64,000 nt of DNA from Selenomonas sp. (GTDB lineage Bacteria > Bacillota > Negativicutes > Selenomonadales > Selenomonadaceae). The notes under the pieces are model-generated. The model was not told the origin of the DNA. It saw only the letters and a list, made by a program, of their open reading frames with translations, and made no database searches. Position 1 is the stretch's first letter. Each line of letters starts with the position of its first letter. The stretch covers positions 1-64,000 of the forward strand of contig JAKVOG010000008.1 in assembly GCA_022482925.1 (NCBI GenBank). Direction: 5' to 3'. Positions 1 through 11,416 of this stretch are shown here, piece by piece. The position numbers were made by a program, and so were the translations under genes.

Positions 1-919
1 CATGGAATCCTTCCAGAAAATCCGCAGCGAAGTTGCCACTCCGGCCCGAATGGTATTCATAGATACGAATCTGCCAGTTCACCTCATACTCTCCGTTAGT
101 GTACACCCACATGAAAGACTTCGTAGTGTTCTTCCGGTTCTTCTCGTTGAGCACCTGGACTGGCGTTTCATCCGCATGGATGACCGGCAGCTGCAGCAGG
201 TGCATATGCATCCGCTCCACTACGGGCATGAGCCAGTCTTCTGTCGGCCGGATGACCCAGTTCGACAGGGTAGCCCGTGAAAGCATGAGGCCGATGCCCT
301 TCCACTCCTGTTCCTGTCGGTAAAGTGGCAGGGATAACAGATATTTCTGGCAGATGACATGGGATACGCTGGATGGTGAAGCAATGGATTTTGCCAGGAC
401 CGGCTGCGGCATTACTGGTTTCTCAATCGAGAAATGGTCCTGCTTCCGGCACTCCAGGCACTGGAAGGTTTCCCGGTAGAAGTCGATGACCTTGATAGTC
501 GCTGGGATAAACTGGACTTCCGTGCGGATTTTCTCCTTGCCCATGGAAGTGAGCGGCGCTCCGCAGCGCTTGCAGACCCGCTGATCTTCTGGCAGGGTGA
601 TGACCTGCTCTTCATGAGGGAAAGAGTTCAGGATTTCCTCCGTGCGTCCACTTTGCTTTTTCCGGCGCTGATGTGCTGGTACTTCAATGGTGGGCTCCGG
701 AGCACTTGCTTTGGCCTCAACTTCCGCCTCGTTGAAGAGATTGATTTCCTCGTTGTCGCCGAGGACGCGTTTCGTCTTTTCGGTTTTTGAGCCGAATGCC
801 ATCTTCTTCAGCTGGGCAATCTGTTCCTTGAGATACTGGTTTTCCTCTTTCAGGTTCCGTTTCTCATTTGCCAGGGCATCTATCCGGTTTTGCATCTCTT
901 GCTCGCGCAGGTCAGTCAT
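1..919 (-). mobile_element. IS66 family transposase TnpC, truncated by window edge
   Basis: Minus-strand reading from ATG at 919 is open to the window edge (MTDLREQEMQNRIDALANEKRNLKEENQYLKEQIAQLKKMAFGSKTEK...), followed by a CxxC..C..C zinc-finger-like segment and IS66-type DDE region (IHADETPVQVL). Absent from ORF track because no stop lies in the window. Confidence 0.85.
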
Positions 920-1031
920 GGGAAGCCTCCTTGTTTTTGCTCCTTCTATTGTACCGCAAAAAGCCCCGCAACGCCAGTAGTGGCGGGGGCTCAGCTATCC
1001 ACAGATTTACGTAGTTATGCACATCTGCAGC

Positions 1032-1388
1032 TTAGATTGTACGGGTAGGATGCACTTTCTGGACGGCACGGGGCTGATCGATAGATAAGCCATCTGTAAG
1101 CCAGCGAAGCTGCTGCTCGGAAAGCTCCAGGATATCCTCCGGCTTGCTCGGCCACTGATACTGACCATTTTCCAGGCGCTTATACAGCAGGAGGAAGCCG
1201 GTCTCGTCCCAGAGCAGTGCCTTGATGCGATCTTTGCGCCGACCGCAGAACAGGAACAACGACGGCTGATGCGGGTCCATCTTGAAATGGGATGACACGA
1301 TACTGGCAAGTCCGTCGATGGACTTGCGCATGTCTGTATGCCCACAAGCCAGATAGATATGGTCGGCAGATATCTCACGAGCTAACAT
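1032..1388 (-). CDS. tnpB: IS66 family accessory protein TnpB (Orf2)
   Basis: 118 aa with IYLACGHTDMRKSIDGLA...LFLFCGRRKDRIKALLWDETGFLLLYKRLE, characteristic of IS66 Orf2. Confidence 0.9.
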   Translation of the reverse strand: MLAREISADHIYLACGHTDMRKSIDGLASIVSSHFKMDPHQPSLFLFCGRRKDRIKALLWDETGFLLLYKRLENGQYQWPSKPEDILELSEQQLRWLTDGLSIDQPRAVQKVHPTRTI

Positions 1389-1771
1389 GGTGGAAGCACA
1401 TCCTGAAGAACTTGAAGCGTCTGTCGCAGAAGTTCCGGAGACGTCTGATCTGTAAGCTCAAACTTGATTGGACCATAATGAAGGAGCAGTTTTGGGACAT
1501 TCTCCTGGCGATTCTTGACGGTGACGGTTGCTGCTGAAACTACAGCAAACTGTGTCTCAGTAACAGGCTCCTGGCTAGTGCTGGTAACTACAGGCTGCAT
1601 CGCCACGATGGATTCGCGTATCTTGCGGATCCAGTAGTAGAAACGATTTTCTCGGATGGCATGCAGCTGGCAGTATGCCCGACCAGAAAGGCCACTAGCC
1701 TGTTGGTCTATGATGACCTTCTTCCATTGCTCGATGCTGTGCTGCGTTTTGATTTGTTGGATCTGATTCAA
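1382..1771 (-). CDS. tnpA: IS66 family accessory protein TnpA
   Basis: 129 aa, WKKVIIDQQASGLSGRAYCQLHAIRENRFYYWIRKIR; overlaps tnpB start, typical IS66 order A-B-C. Confidence 0.8.
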   Translation of the reverse strand: MNQIQQIKTQHSIEQWKKVIIDQQASGLSGRAYCQLHAIRENRFYYWIRKIRESIVAMQPVVTSTSQEPVTETQFAVVSAATVTVKNRQENVPKLLLHYGPIKFELTDQTSPELLRQTLQVLQDVLPPC

Positions 1772-1849
1772 TACAAGTCCTCCCCCAAAAACAAGTGCTT
1801 GGTTTTTTGCGTTTTTTGTGTTGTGTTTTTTATGTTTTTGACAAACACA

Positions 1850-3043
1850 TTATCTCATATGGGAGGTCAATATTAAATACACCGTATTATTTACGGTTAC
1901 GTTATAATCACAGTAGACCGTGCAGGCGAATCGTTCCAGTGAATCCTCGTTGGGGAATTGCTCCTTGAGCTTTGCCTTGTGACGAAATCCTTTGTTGTTG
2001 TTCTCAATGAGGTTTGACGTGTAAATTGTCTGCTGGATGCTCTTCGGAAATTCGTAAAACGAGAAGAGGCTGGACTCATTCTGAAAAAGCTTATGAAGTC
2101 GCTTGTACTTTGTTCCATACGAGTCGAGAAAGGCTGACAGTTCTTGTTTTGCGAGTGCGGCATTCTCCTGCCGGTACACACGCTTAAGCGCATCCAGGAC
2201 GATCTTCCGGTCAGAAGGCCGCACCAGGCGGCTTACAGCACGCATGAGATGAACCCAGCAACTCTGGTGCTTGGCACGCGGAAACTCATTCTGTACTGCG
2301 TCTGGGAGACCAACAAGGCCATCCGAGACGAAGAGCAGTACCTGTTCCAGCCCCCGCATTTTCAAGCTCTTTAGCATATCGGCGTAGTTCAGCGCTGACT
2401 CAGAAGGCAGAATGGCATAGTCAAGAATTTCCTTGTATCCTTCCGGCGTAATGCCGAGCAGGACATGGATAGACTCCTTGGCTACACTGTCGCGACGGAG
2501 ATTGACATACATTGCATCACAAAAGATAACGGCATATCGCTTGGCAACTGGTCGTTTATGAAACTGTTCAACCTGATCCGACACATCAGCTGCAATCTTG
2601 GATATGGTAGCTGGCGTGTAGCAATGGCCATACATCTGCTCGATAAGTTCTGCGATTTGACGCGTCGTGACACCGCGTTGGTACAGTTGAATGATTGTAG
2701 TCTCCAACGAATCGACACGTTGTTTTCGCGTCGGCAATAATGGCGATTGAAATTCGCCATTGCGGTCGCGCGGCACATCCACCGTGATTTTGCCATACGA
2801 AGTCACGATGGTGCGCTGATATGAACCGTTGCGGCTGTTGCCTGTATTCCACCCGGCGGAACTGTGCTTCTCGTAGCCGAGAAATCCTGCCAGTTCAGCT
2901 TTGAGGACGGCATTGACACCTTCTTCGATTTTGCTGCGAAGGAATTCATTGGCGGCAGCACCGCCTTGGAGTAGAGATGTGAGAAGTTCTGTGGTAAGAT
3001 AAGACATAAAGGAACCTTCTTTCTTTGTGTTTTGTTTGGTCAC
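1850..3043 (-). mobile_element. IS256 family transposase, C-terminus replaced by IS66 end sequence
   Basis: 397 aa ORF with IS256/MuDR-type motifs (AVIFCDAMYVNLRRD, VSDGLVGLPDAVQNEFPRAKHQSCWVHLMR, IYTSNLIENNNKGFRHKAK). The last residues (VTVNNTVYLILTSHMR) read into the IS66 terminal sequence. Likely start is MSYLTTE near 3007. Confidence 0.9.
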
Positions 3044-3195
3044 TTAACACTATAAAGAAAAGTGGTTCCTTTTTCTATCCCCACTTGAGTTTACACAAAT
3101 GATTTTACACTATCTATTATTTGACGGTTACGTTGCATTTGCGATAAGTATCGTAAATGTTGAGGTTGATGTCCTTACGTATCTAAAGTAATTTA

Positions 3196-3247
3196 GAGAC
3201 GGAAAAAGCCGCTGACTTTTTGGTAAAGTCGCGGCTTTTTCCGTCTC
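3196..3247. terminator. Bidirectional intrinsic terminator
   Basis: gagacggaaaaagccg...cggctttttccgtctc inverted repeat. Confidence 0.75.
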
Positions 3248-3353
3248 ATTTTGATGTGGGAGTGCCGACGCCGCTAAACACCGGGCTCCATTTATGTATA
3301 GTATACTATTTCCTGGTTTGAAAAGCAATCGAAAGTGATTGCTGGCGTGCTGT

Positions 3354-4631
3354 TTATTGCCCAATCATCATGTTGATGATTTCCTTGTCTGTTTCTTTCA
3401 TGCCGATGCGGCCGAGGCGGCTGATGTTGCGGATCGTGTTCTCGACGCCTTTGAGGACGAGGCCGTCACCGCCGTAGAACTGCTGGCCATTTCGGTACAT
3501 CTCAAATCCCATGATGCCGGCATCGACGGCAGCGGAGATTTTGGCCGCGCAGGAGGCTTTTGCACCGTCACAGATGATGCCGGAGGTGATGGCCAGTGCA
3601 TTGACGATGGTGTGGATGACTGCTTTGTAGTCACCGCCACAGAGCCAGGCAATGCCGGCTCCGGCACCAGCACCGGCACTGACTGCGCCACAGTAAGCGG
3701 ACAGACGGCCGATGCCTTCTTTTTCATGCAGGGTCACGAGGTTGGAGAGCAGCAGCGCCCGGTAGAGCTGTTCCTGGGTGGAATGGAGCTCTTTGGCGTA
3801 CTCAATGACTGGAAGGGAGACGGCCATACCCTGATTGCCACTGCCGGAATTGATGACAACCGGCAGTTCACAGCCGTTCATGCGAACATCGGAGCCGGCT
3901 GCGGCACGGGCCCGGGCGCGTATATGGATATCTGTACCATAGGCTTTGAGCAAGGTCTGGCCGATATTGGCACCGTAGTTGTTTTTCAGGCCCTCATCGG
4001 CAATCGCGCTATTATAGGCAATCTGCCGGTCGAGCAGGTCCTGTACATCGGCGAGATCTGCTGTCATGGCAAAGTCATAGATATCCTCAATGGTCATGCA
4101 GTCATAATCTGGTTTGCCCGTGTCAACGGCGTCAACGATTTCCTTTTCGAACAGAACCGTATCGTTGCGTGTGATGCGGACGATGTTGGTGTGCTGGTTG
4201 ACGACCTGGACCTGAGCCTGATCGTCATCTTTGCGAACGGTCACGGTGATGTCCAGTACATGGGGCGAGTGGGCAGCCTGGACGGTTATTTCGGTGTTGG
4301 CCAGGTAGTCGCCGAGCTGCTGTCTGGATTCCGGGCGGGCGTGAGCGATGACTTCCAGTCCCGCAGTCTCATCGCCGGCCAGTACACCGATTGCGGCGGC
4401 AGCTTCAATGCCCTTGCGTCCCTCGGTATTTGGTACAATGACGCTTTTGACATTCTTGATGATGTTGCCACTGGCAGTGATCGTGATCTGGCCTGGCAGT
4501 GCACCGAGAGCAGCCCGGGCTTTGGCTGCGCAGTAGGCGATGGCAATCGGTTCTGTACAGCCCATGGCTGGCACCAGTTCCCGCCGCAGGATCCCGACAT
4601 AGGCCTGGTAGGTATGACAATTCTTATCCAC
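3354..4631 (-). CDS. UPF0597 (YhaM/L-cysteine desulfidase-like) family protein
   Basis: Conserved ...RELVPAMGCTEPIAIAYCAAKARAALG...GNIIKNVKSVIVPNT...SGSGNQGM; probable GTG start at 4631 (VDKNCHTYQAYV). Confidence 0.8.
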   Translation of the reverse strand: MDKNCHTYQAYVGILRRELVPAMGCTEPIAIAYCAAKARAALGALPGQITITASGNIIKNVKSVIVPNTEGRKGIEAAAAIGVLAGDETAGLEVIAHARPESRQQLGDYLANTEITVQAAHSPHVLDITVTVRKDDDQAQVQVVNQHTNIVRITRNDTVLFEKEIVDAVDTGKPDYDCMTIEDIYDFAMTADLADVQDLLDRQIAYNSAIADEGLKNNYGANIGQTLLKAYGTDIHIRARARAAAGSDVRMNGCELPVVINSGSGNQGMAVSLPVIEYAKELHSTQEQLYRALLLSNLVTLHEKEGIGRLSAYCGAVSAGAGAGAGIAWLCGGDYKAVIHTIVNALAITSGIICDGAKASCAAKISAAVDAGIMGFEMYRNGQQFYGGDGLVLKGVENTIRNISRLGRIGMKETDKEIINMMIGQ

Positions 4632-4776
4632 GATGTTTTCCTCATTTCTTAAAACGTTGTCTGTTGAAAGTGGTTCTATTATACCGCAGGTCACGGATGG
4701 TGACAATTTCTTCATTAAAATGTTTTGCTGGAAGGCATGAAAGAACCGCAGCGGCTGGCTGCGGTTTGATTGGTTC

Positions 4777-5082
4777 TTATCCGGTAATGCCATGTTTGCG
4801 GCATTCATTGAAGAAGAATACAGCGTTGGTGTCTTTCGGATTTTCAGACCAGAATTTGATGAGTTTTATGGCCATGGCATATTTTTCCTGCATGAAAGGC
4901 AGGAGCTTTTCAGCGGTTACCGGCCCGCCAACCGTCATGAATATATCAATATTATGTCCAAGGGTGTCCAGCATTTCTTCGGTACATTCATTTTCGGCCA
5001 ATGCCCTGGCAAAGCGCACGCCCTGCTCCAGATCATCGGCATAGCCGCGCTGCATGAGCCAGATGGCCAGTTGCTTGTCCAT
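4777..5082 (-). CDS. Small conserved-looking protein of unknown function
   Basis: ~101 aa ORF MDKQLAIWLMQRGYADDLEQGVRFARALAENECTEEMLDTLGHNIDIFMTVGG; no recognised domain. Confidence 0.6.
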   Translation of the reverse strand: MDKQLAIWLMQRGYADDLEQGVRFARALAENECTEEMLDTLGHNIDIFMTVGGPVTAEKLLPFMQEKYAMAIKLIKFWSENPKDTNAVFFFNECRKHGITG

Positions 5083-5169
5083 AGGGATCCCCTCCATTCT
5101 TGATTGTTCTTTATTAATTCGTGAAAAAATAAAGAAATCCTGCCAGACAAGGCAGGATCCGTAATTTTA

Positions 5170-6072
5170 TTATTCCTTATTATGTATTTTATGCTTTTGT
5201 TCGTAAAGCCGCATGTCGGCCAAATGAATGGCAGCGGATGGATCAGCGGCGGTATGGATATCGGCCAGACCATAACTGATGGAGACATGAATACAGGAAG
5301 TTTCGTTGCAGATCTGGAGATTGTATTTTTGATCATCGATGACTGTTTTTACATGGGCCAGTATGTCTTCACATTTTTGGCGATCCTTTTCATGGAAAAG
5401 GATCGCGAACTCATCACCGCCGAAGCGCGCGGTGATGCCGGCCTGTTTTGGTACGCCCTTCTTCAGAGCGTGGGCAACGCTGAGCAGTACCTGGTCGCCG
5501 GCATCATGTCCGTAGGTATCGTTGACCAGTTTGAAATGGTCGATGTCCCAGATGGCCAGGTACAGCGGTTCATCCTGGTGGTCTGGGGATTTGTGGCATT
5601 GATCCAATGCTTCCTGCAGTTCTTTCTGCAGATGCTTCTTATTGTAAAGACCGGAGAATGGATCGCGGGAGGAGACATTTTCGAGTTCGTGAATGAGGTT
5701 CATCACGAAGTTGTCTTCATCAGGAATGTTGGGGGTAAACTGTTTGCTCACATCCATGACGAATTCCAGTACATATCGTCGCGTCTCCAGTTTGACCGGG
5801 CGTGCAATGACCAGATAATAATGATCGTTGACGTATTCGAATTTGACCAGTTGCCGGTTTTCTTCGTAAGCGCGCTTGGATACGCAGTTTGAACAGGTCT
5901 GTTTCTTGCCCCAAATGGAGAAGCAGGTTTCGTTCGTCATGTGACAACCGCCTTCCCCCTGTACTTCGCAGACGTAATGACAGTCGGGCTCAACGAGACG
6001 GATGACATCAAACATTTGGTGGAAGACATGTTCTTTTTTCAGTAAATCAGCCAGTGCTTTATCTAATTTCAT
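5170..6072 (-). CDS. Diguanylate cyclase (GGDEF) with N-terminal cysteine-rich domain
   Basis: RFGGDEFAILF signature, DIDHFKLVNDTYGHDAGDQVL; N-terminus CHYVCEVQGEGGC...ETC...TCSNC. Confidence 0.9.
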   Translation of the reverse strand: MKLDKALADLLKKEHVFHQMFDVIRLVEPDCHYVCEVQGEGGCHMTNETCFSIWGKKQTCSNCVSKRAYEENRQLVKFEYVNDHYYLVIARPVKLETRRYVLEFVMDVSKQFTPNIPDEDNFVMNLIHELENVSSRDPFSGLYNKKHLQKELQEALDQCHKSPDHQDEPLYLAIWDIDHFKLVNDTYGHDAGDQVLLSVAHALKKGVPKQAGITARFGGDEFAILFHEKDRQKCEDILAHVKTVIDDQKYNLQICNETSCIHVSISYGLADIHTAADPSAAIHLADMRLYEQKHKIHNKE

Positions 6073-6242
6073 AGGGGTTGCTCCTAAAATCTAACCAGTA
6101 ATACGCTTAACCTATAAGGAGGATTCTAGCAGGATTGGGGGGGATTGTCCACCTCAATTATTACAGTTAGCCGAATCTTTGAAGTTATTGACAGCTTAAA
6201 GTGGACAATCCTCACAATCAGCAACTTTTTAATCAATTCGGA

Positions 6243-6256
6243 GTGATGTTTATCAC
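6243..6256. promoter_or_regulatory. Candidate CRP/FNR-family operator upstream of nar operon
   Basis: Perfect inverted repeat GTGAT-GTTT-ATCAC; extended form AGTGA-N6-TCACA. Confidence 0.5.
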
Positions 6257-6326
6257 ATGAAAGACAGACTGATTCGGATAAAATAATAATTAATATAATG
6301 AATGATTTTTTAGGAGGGATGTCAAC

Positions 6327-9300
6327 GTGAGCAATATTTTCAAGAAGTTCAAGTATCTTGTTCCCAAAGCACATTCTGACAATGGGCATCAACAGCTGAA
6401 TGAAGGTGGTCGCGACTGGGAAAATATGTATCGTGATCGCTGGTCTTTTGATAAATGTGTGCACTCTACGCATGGCGTGAATTGTACGGGGTCCTGCAGC
6501 TGGAATATCTATGTCAAGAATGGCCTGGTAGCCTGGGAAAATCAGATCCATGACTATCCGGAGACAAGTCCGGATATGCCGGACTTTGAGCCGCGTGGCT
6601 GCCCGCGTGGGGCATCGTTTTCCTGGTATCTATACAGTCCGCATCGTATCAAATATCCTTATCTGCGTGGCGAACTGGCAACGCTCTGGCGGGAGGCCCG
6701 CAAGGATCACAAGACGGTGCTTGAGACCTGGCAGAGCATAGCCCGTGATCCGGCGAAGATGAAGAGGTACAAGGAAGCGCGTGGCATGGGCGGCTTTGTG
6801 CGTTCAACCTGGGAGGAAGCGTCCGAGATCGTGGCCGCGTCCTGCCTGCATACGGCAGTGACTTATGGACCGGACCGCAATTTCGGCTTCTCGGTCATCC
6901 CCGCCAAATCGATGCTGTCCTATGCGGGCGGCCTGCGGTTCATGCAGCTCATGGGCGGTGCAGGACTCTCTTTCTATGACTGGTATGCGGATCTGCCGCC
7001 AGCGAGCCCGCAGGTCTGGGGGGATCAGACGGATGTGCCGGAGTCTTCGGACTGGTACAATGCCGACTACATCATCACCTGGGGCTCGAATGTGCCGCTT
7101 ACGCGTACGCCGGATGCGCATTTCCTCGTGGAATCGCGCTATAAGGGAACGAAGGTCGTCTCGATTGCACCGGACTATGCGGAGTCGACGACAGTTGCCG
7201 ATACCTGGATCTCGCTTAAGGTCGGCAGTGATGCGGCAATGGCAATGGCGATGGGCCATGTCATCCTCAATGAGTATTACTGGGGGGAACCGGCGAAGTT
7301 CTTCATCGAATACACGCGTCATTTCACCGATTTCCCGTTCCTGGTCCGACTCACGCAGCGTGAGGACGGCAAATACGATACGGATCGGTTCCTCAATGCG
7401 AAGGATCTGGGCCGCACGGACAAGCATGCCGAGTTCAAGCACTATGTCATCGATGAGAAGACCGGGAAGCTGGTCATCCCGAATGGCACGATGGGCGATC
7501 GCTGGGATCGCAAGGAGAAATGGAACCTGCGCGAAGAGGACAGCGATACGGGCGAGAAGATTGTTCCGCAGCTGTCTGTGCTGGGGGGCATGGATGAGAT
7601 CGTGGAGATTGAGCTGCCGTATTTTGGCAATGAGCGCGAGCAGCGTGTGCTGACCCGTACCGTTCCGGCTAGGCGTGTCCGGACGGCTGCGGGCGACGTG
7701 CTCGTTACGACCGTTTATGATCTCACATTGGCCAACTATGCCATTGACCGGGGCATCGGCGGTGAAGTGGCACATGATTATGAGGATGATGTGCCCTATA
7801 CGCCGAAATGGCAGGAGAAATACACGGGCGTACCAATGGAGACGGTTATCCATACGGCCCGTGAGTTTGCCGATAATTCCCTCAAGACCAATGGTAAGAC
7901 CATGGTCATCATGGGCGGTGGCATCAACCATTGGTTCAATGCCGATATCATCTATCGTACGATCCTGAACCTGCTGCTTTTCGTGGGGTCTGAGGGCCGC
8001 AATGGCGGTGGCTGGGCACACTACGTCGGGCAGGAGAAACTGCGCCCGGCTGAAGGCTGGCAGCGAATCATGACGGGGCTCGACTGGAAGAAGCCGCCGC
8101 GTCTGCAGAACAGTACGTCCTTCTATTATTTCGCGACGGATCAGTGGCGCAGTGACGAGGTCGATATGGGTGACCTTGCTTCGCCGCTGGCAGCGCCGCG
8201 CTATCGTCATCCGGGAGACTATAATGTCCTCGCAGCCCGTATGGGCTGGCTGCCGTCCTACCCGACGTTCAACAAGGGGGGGCCAGCAGCTGCATGATGA
8301 AGCGGCTGCGGCCGGGCTGGATGTCAAGAAGTATATCGTGAACAGCCTGAAGGACAAGAGCCTGCAGTTCTCGGTAGAAGATCCGGATAATCCGCAGAAT
8401 TTCCCGCGCAATCTCTTCATCTGGCGCAATAATCTCATTGGTTCCTCGGCCAAGGGGCATGAGTATTTCCTCAAATATCTGCTGGGAACCAAGAATGGGC
8501 TCTTTGCAGAGGAGGACTGCCCGAACCGGCCGGAGGAGATCAAATGGCGTGAGGCCGCCGAACTGGACAAGCCGGATGGGGCAGCCAGCGGCAAGCTGGA
8601 TCTTCTGATCGATCTCGATTTTCGTATGGCAAGCTCTGCCCTCTATGCGGATGTCGTCCTGCCAACGGCGACCTGGTATGAGAAGGACGATCTGTCTTCG
8701 ACCGATATGCATCCGTTCGTGCACCCCTTCCAGGCAGCGGTAGATCCGCTCTGGGAGGCCAGGACGGACTGGGAGATCTTTAAGACATTGGCAAAGAAAG
8801 TCTCGGAAGTCGCGAAGGAAGCCAATCTCAAACCGTATCATGATGTAGTGGCGATGCCGGTGCAGCATGACAGCGAGGGTGAGGTCGCACAGCCCGAGGG
8901 CAAGGTCCGTGACTGGAGCAAGGGCGAGTGTGAGCCGGTTCCGGGCAAGACGATGCCGGGGCTCATTCCGACCGAGCTGGACTTTACGAAGATCTATGAG
9001 AAGTGGATCGCGCTTGGTCCGGGCGTCTCGCAGAAGATGGGCTCACTGAGCATGACCTGGGATTCCCAGGAGGAGTACCAGGAAATCGCACAGCGCAATG
9101 GCACGATCCAGAATAAGGATTATATTTCCTATGGCATGCCGTCAATTTTCGATGCGAAGCAGGCGGCGGATGCCGTCATGGGGCTGTCCACGACCACGAA
9201 TGGCAAGGTGGCCGTAAAGGCCTGGCAGTCGCTGGAAAAGGAGACCGGTGTTGGCAATCTGACCCGGCTGGCCAAGGACCGCGAAAATGAGCGGTTCACG

Positions 9301-10008
9301 TTCGAGCAGGTAGCGGTTCAGCCACAGGCAACGATCACGTCGCCGACCTTTACGGGCAGCAACCAGAACCGCCGGTATACGCCGTTTACGACGAATATCG
9401 AGGAGCTCGTGCCGTTCCGTACGATCACGGGCCGACAGTCATTTTTCCTCGATCATGAGATGATCCGGGAAGCCGGCGAGACGATGGCGACCTATAAGCC
9501 AATCCTCGATTATCTGCCGATCAAGAACAAGATCGGCGGGACGAAGGAGATCACGCTCAAGTATCTGACCCCGCATAACAAGTGGAGTACCCATTCCATG
9601 TACTTCGACAGCCAGCAGCTGCTGACGCTGTTCCGTGGCGGGCAGACGGTCTGGTTCAATGAGAAGGATGCCGCGGAGATCGGCGTCAAGGATAATGACT
9701 GGGTCGAGCTCTACAACCATAATGGCGTTGTGGCTTCGCGGGCGGTTGTGTCCCCGCGCCTGCCACGTGGCGTAGTCTATATGCACCATGCACAGGACAA
9801 CCATATCAACGTGCCGGGCTCGAAGATCTCCGGCACCCGTGCCGGCACGCACAATACGCCGACGCGTATCCACATGAAGCCGACCCATATGATCGGCGGC
9901 TACGGCCAGCTGAGCTATGGATTCAATTATTACGGCCCGACGGGCAACCAGCGTGATATGTACGTGGTGGCCCGCAAGATGCAGGAGGTAGATTGGCTTG
10001 AAGATTAA
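6327..10008 (+). CDS. narG: Respiratory nitrate reductase alpha subunit (apparent +1 frameshift near 8275-8282)
   Basis: Two overlapping frames (6327-8297 and 8152-10008) together give full NarG (HGVNCTGSCSWNIYVK...NKGG|QQLHDEA...). The junction is a run of 7 G where 6 G restores frame. Confidence 0.93.
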
Positions 10009-11416
10009 AGCACAGATTTCGATGGTCATGAATCTTGACAAGTGCATTGGCTGCCATACGTGCTCCATCACCTGTAAGAATGTCTGGACCAATCGTCAGG
10101 GCGCGGAATATATGTATTTCAACAATGTCGAGACCAAACCGGGGATTGGCTACCCGAAGCACTGGGAGGATCAGGCGAAGTGGAAAGGCGGCTGGGAACT
10201 CAAGGATGGCCAGCTGCAGCTGCGCTCCGGCTCGAAGCCGGAGCGTCTGTTGAAGCTCTTCTATCATCCGGATCAGCCGGAGCTCGATGATTACTATGAG
10301 CCCTGGACCTATGACTATGAGACGCTCATCAGCTCCAAGCGGAAGAACCATCAGCCAATCGCGCGTCCGCGTTCGCTGATTACCCAGAAGCGCATGGATA
10401 TCAAATGGGGGCCGAACTGGGAAGATGATCTGGCGGATGGCGAGTCTGCCCGTCAGGATTACAATCTCAAGCAGATGGCTAGTGACATTACGCTGGAGTT
10501 CCATGACCTGTTCATGAAGTACCTGCCGCGTGTCTGCAACCACTGCCTGAACCCGGCCTGCGTGGCGGCCTGTCCGTCCGGAGCCATCTATAAGCGGGAT
10601 GAAGACGGCGTAGTCCTGGTCTCTCAGGACGGCTGCCGCGGCTGGCGTCATTGTGTGCCGGCCTGCCCGTACAAGAAAGTCTATTTCAACTGGAAAACCA
10701 ATAAGGCAGAGAAATGCATCTTCTGTTTCCCACGGCTGGAAAATGGACTGCCGACGGTCTGCGCGGATACCTGTGTCGGCCGGCTGCGCTATATGGGCGT
10801 GCTGCTTTATGACATGGATCAGGTCAAGGATGCGGCTTCGACGCCGGATAAGGGGCAGATCTACGGCAGTGTCCTCGATATCCTGCAGGATCCGAATGAT
10901 CCGGCAGTCATTCGGGCGGCCCGTAAAGCCGGCATTCCGGAGAACTGGATCAAGGCCGCACAGGATTCGCCGGTCTATCGCATGGTCAAGGAATGGAAGG
11001 TTGCTTTGCCGCTTCATGCGGAATACCGCACCCTGCCGATGGTCTGGTATGTACCGCCACTTTCGCCGATTACCCGTCGGGTGGAGGCGGATGTGTTCCT
11101 GCCGGAGGTCGAGGATATGCGCATCCCACTGGCCTATCTGGCGGAGCTCTTTTCAGCCGGCAACGTGCCGGTCATCACGAAGACCCTGCAGCGGCTGCTG
11201 GATATGCGGCTGGTCATGCGTGCCCAGGAGACGGGCGATCCGCTGCCACGACGGCTGGAATACGATGTGGATACCTATAAGGCGATGTATCGTCTCATGG
11301 GTATCGCCAAGTACAAGGACCGCTTCAATATCCCGGCGGGTACGCAGGAGAAGTCGCGGGAAAAACTCAATCAGCTGCAGGGCAGCTGTGGCTATACTTG
11401 TCCGGGGGGGTGCTGA
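9998..11416 (+). CDS. narH: Nitrate reductase beta subunit
   Basis: MKIKAQISMVMNLDKCIGCHTCSITCKNVWTNRQGAEYMYFNNVETKPGIGYP; ferredoxin-type Cys motifs. Confidence 0.95.
   Translation: MKIKAQISMVMNLDKCIGCHTCSITCKNVWTNRQGAEYMYFNNVETKPGIGYPKHWEDQAKWKGGWELKDGQLQLRSGSKPERLLKLFYHPDQPELDDYYEPWTYDYETLISSKRKNHQPIARPRSLITQKRMDIKWGPNWEDDLADGESARQDYNLKQMASDITLEFHDLFMKYLPRVCNHCLNPACVAACPSGAIYKRDEDGVVLVSQDGCRGWRHCVPACPYKKVYFNWKTNKAEKCIFCFPRLENGLPTVCADTCVGRLRYMGVLLYDMDQVKDAASTPDKGQIYGSVLDILQDPNDPAVIRAARKAGIPENWIKAAQDSPVYRMVKEWKVALPLHAEYRTLPMVWYVPPLSPITRRVEADVFLPEVEDMRIPLAYLAELFSAGNVPVITKTLQRLLDMRLVMRAQETGDPLPRRLEYDVDTYKAMYRLMGIAKYKDRFNIPAGTQEKSREKLNQLQGSCGYTCPGGC

Noticed and set aside
3339-4652. 437-aa plus-strand ORF
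   Set aside because: Antisense to the well-conserved UPF0597 gene; high-GC mirror ORF without recognisable domains.
8270-8300. Programmed ribosomal frameshifting in narG (G7 slippery run)
   Set aside because: Same kind of indel recurs in many unrelated genes of the window, so sequence error is more economical.
6804-8594. 596-aa minus-strand ORF
   Set aside because: Antisense to narG; no domain similarity, codon-bias artefact.
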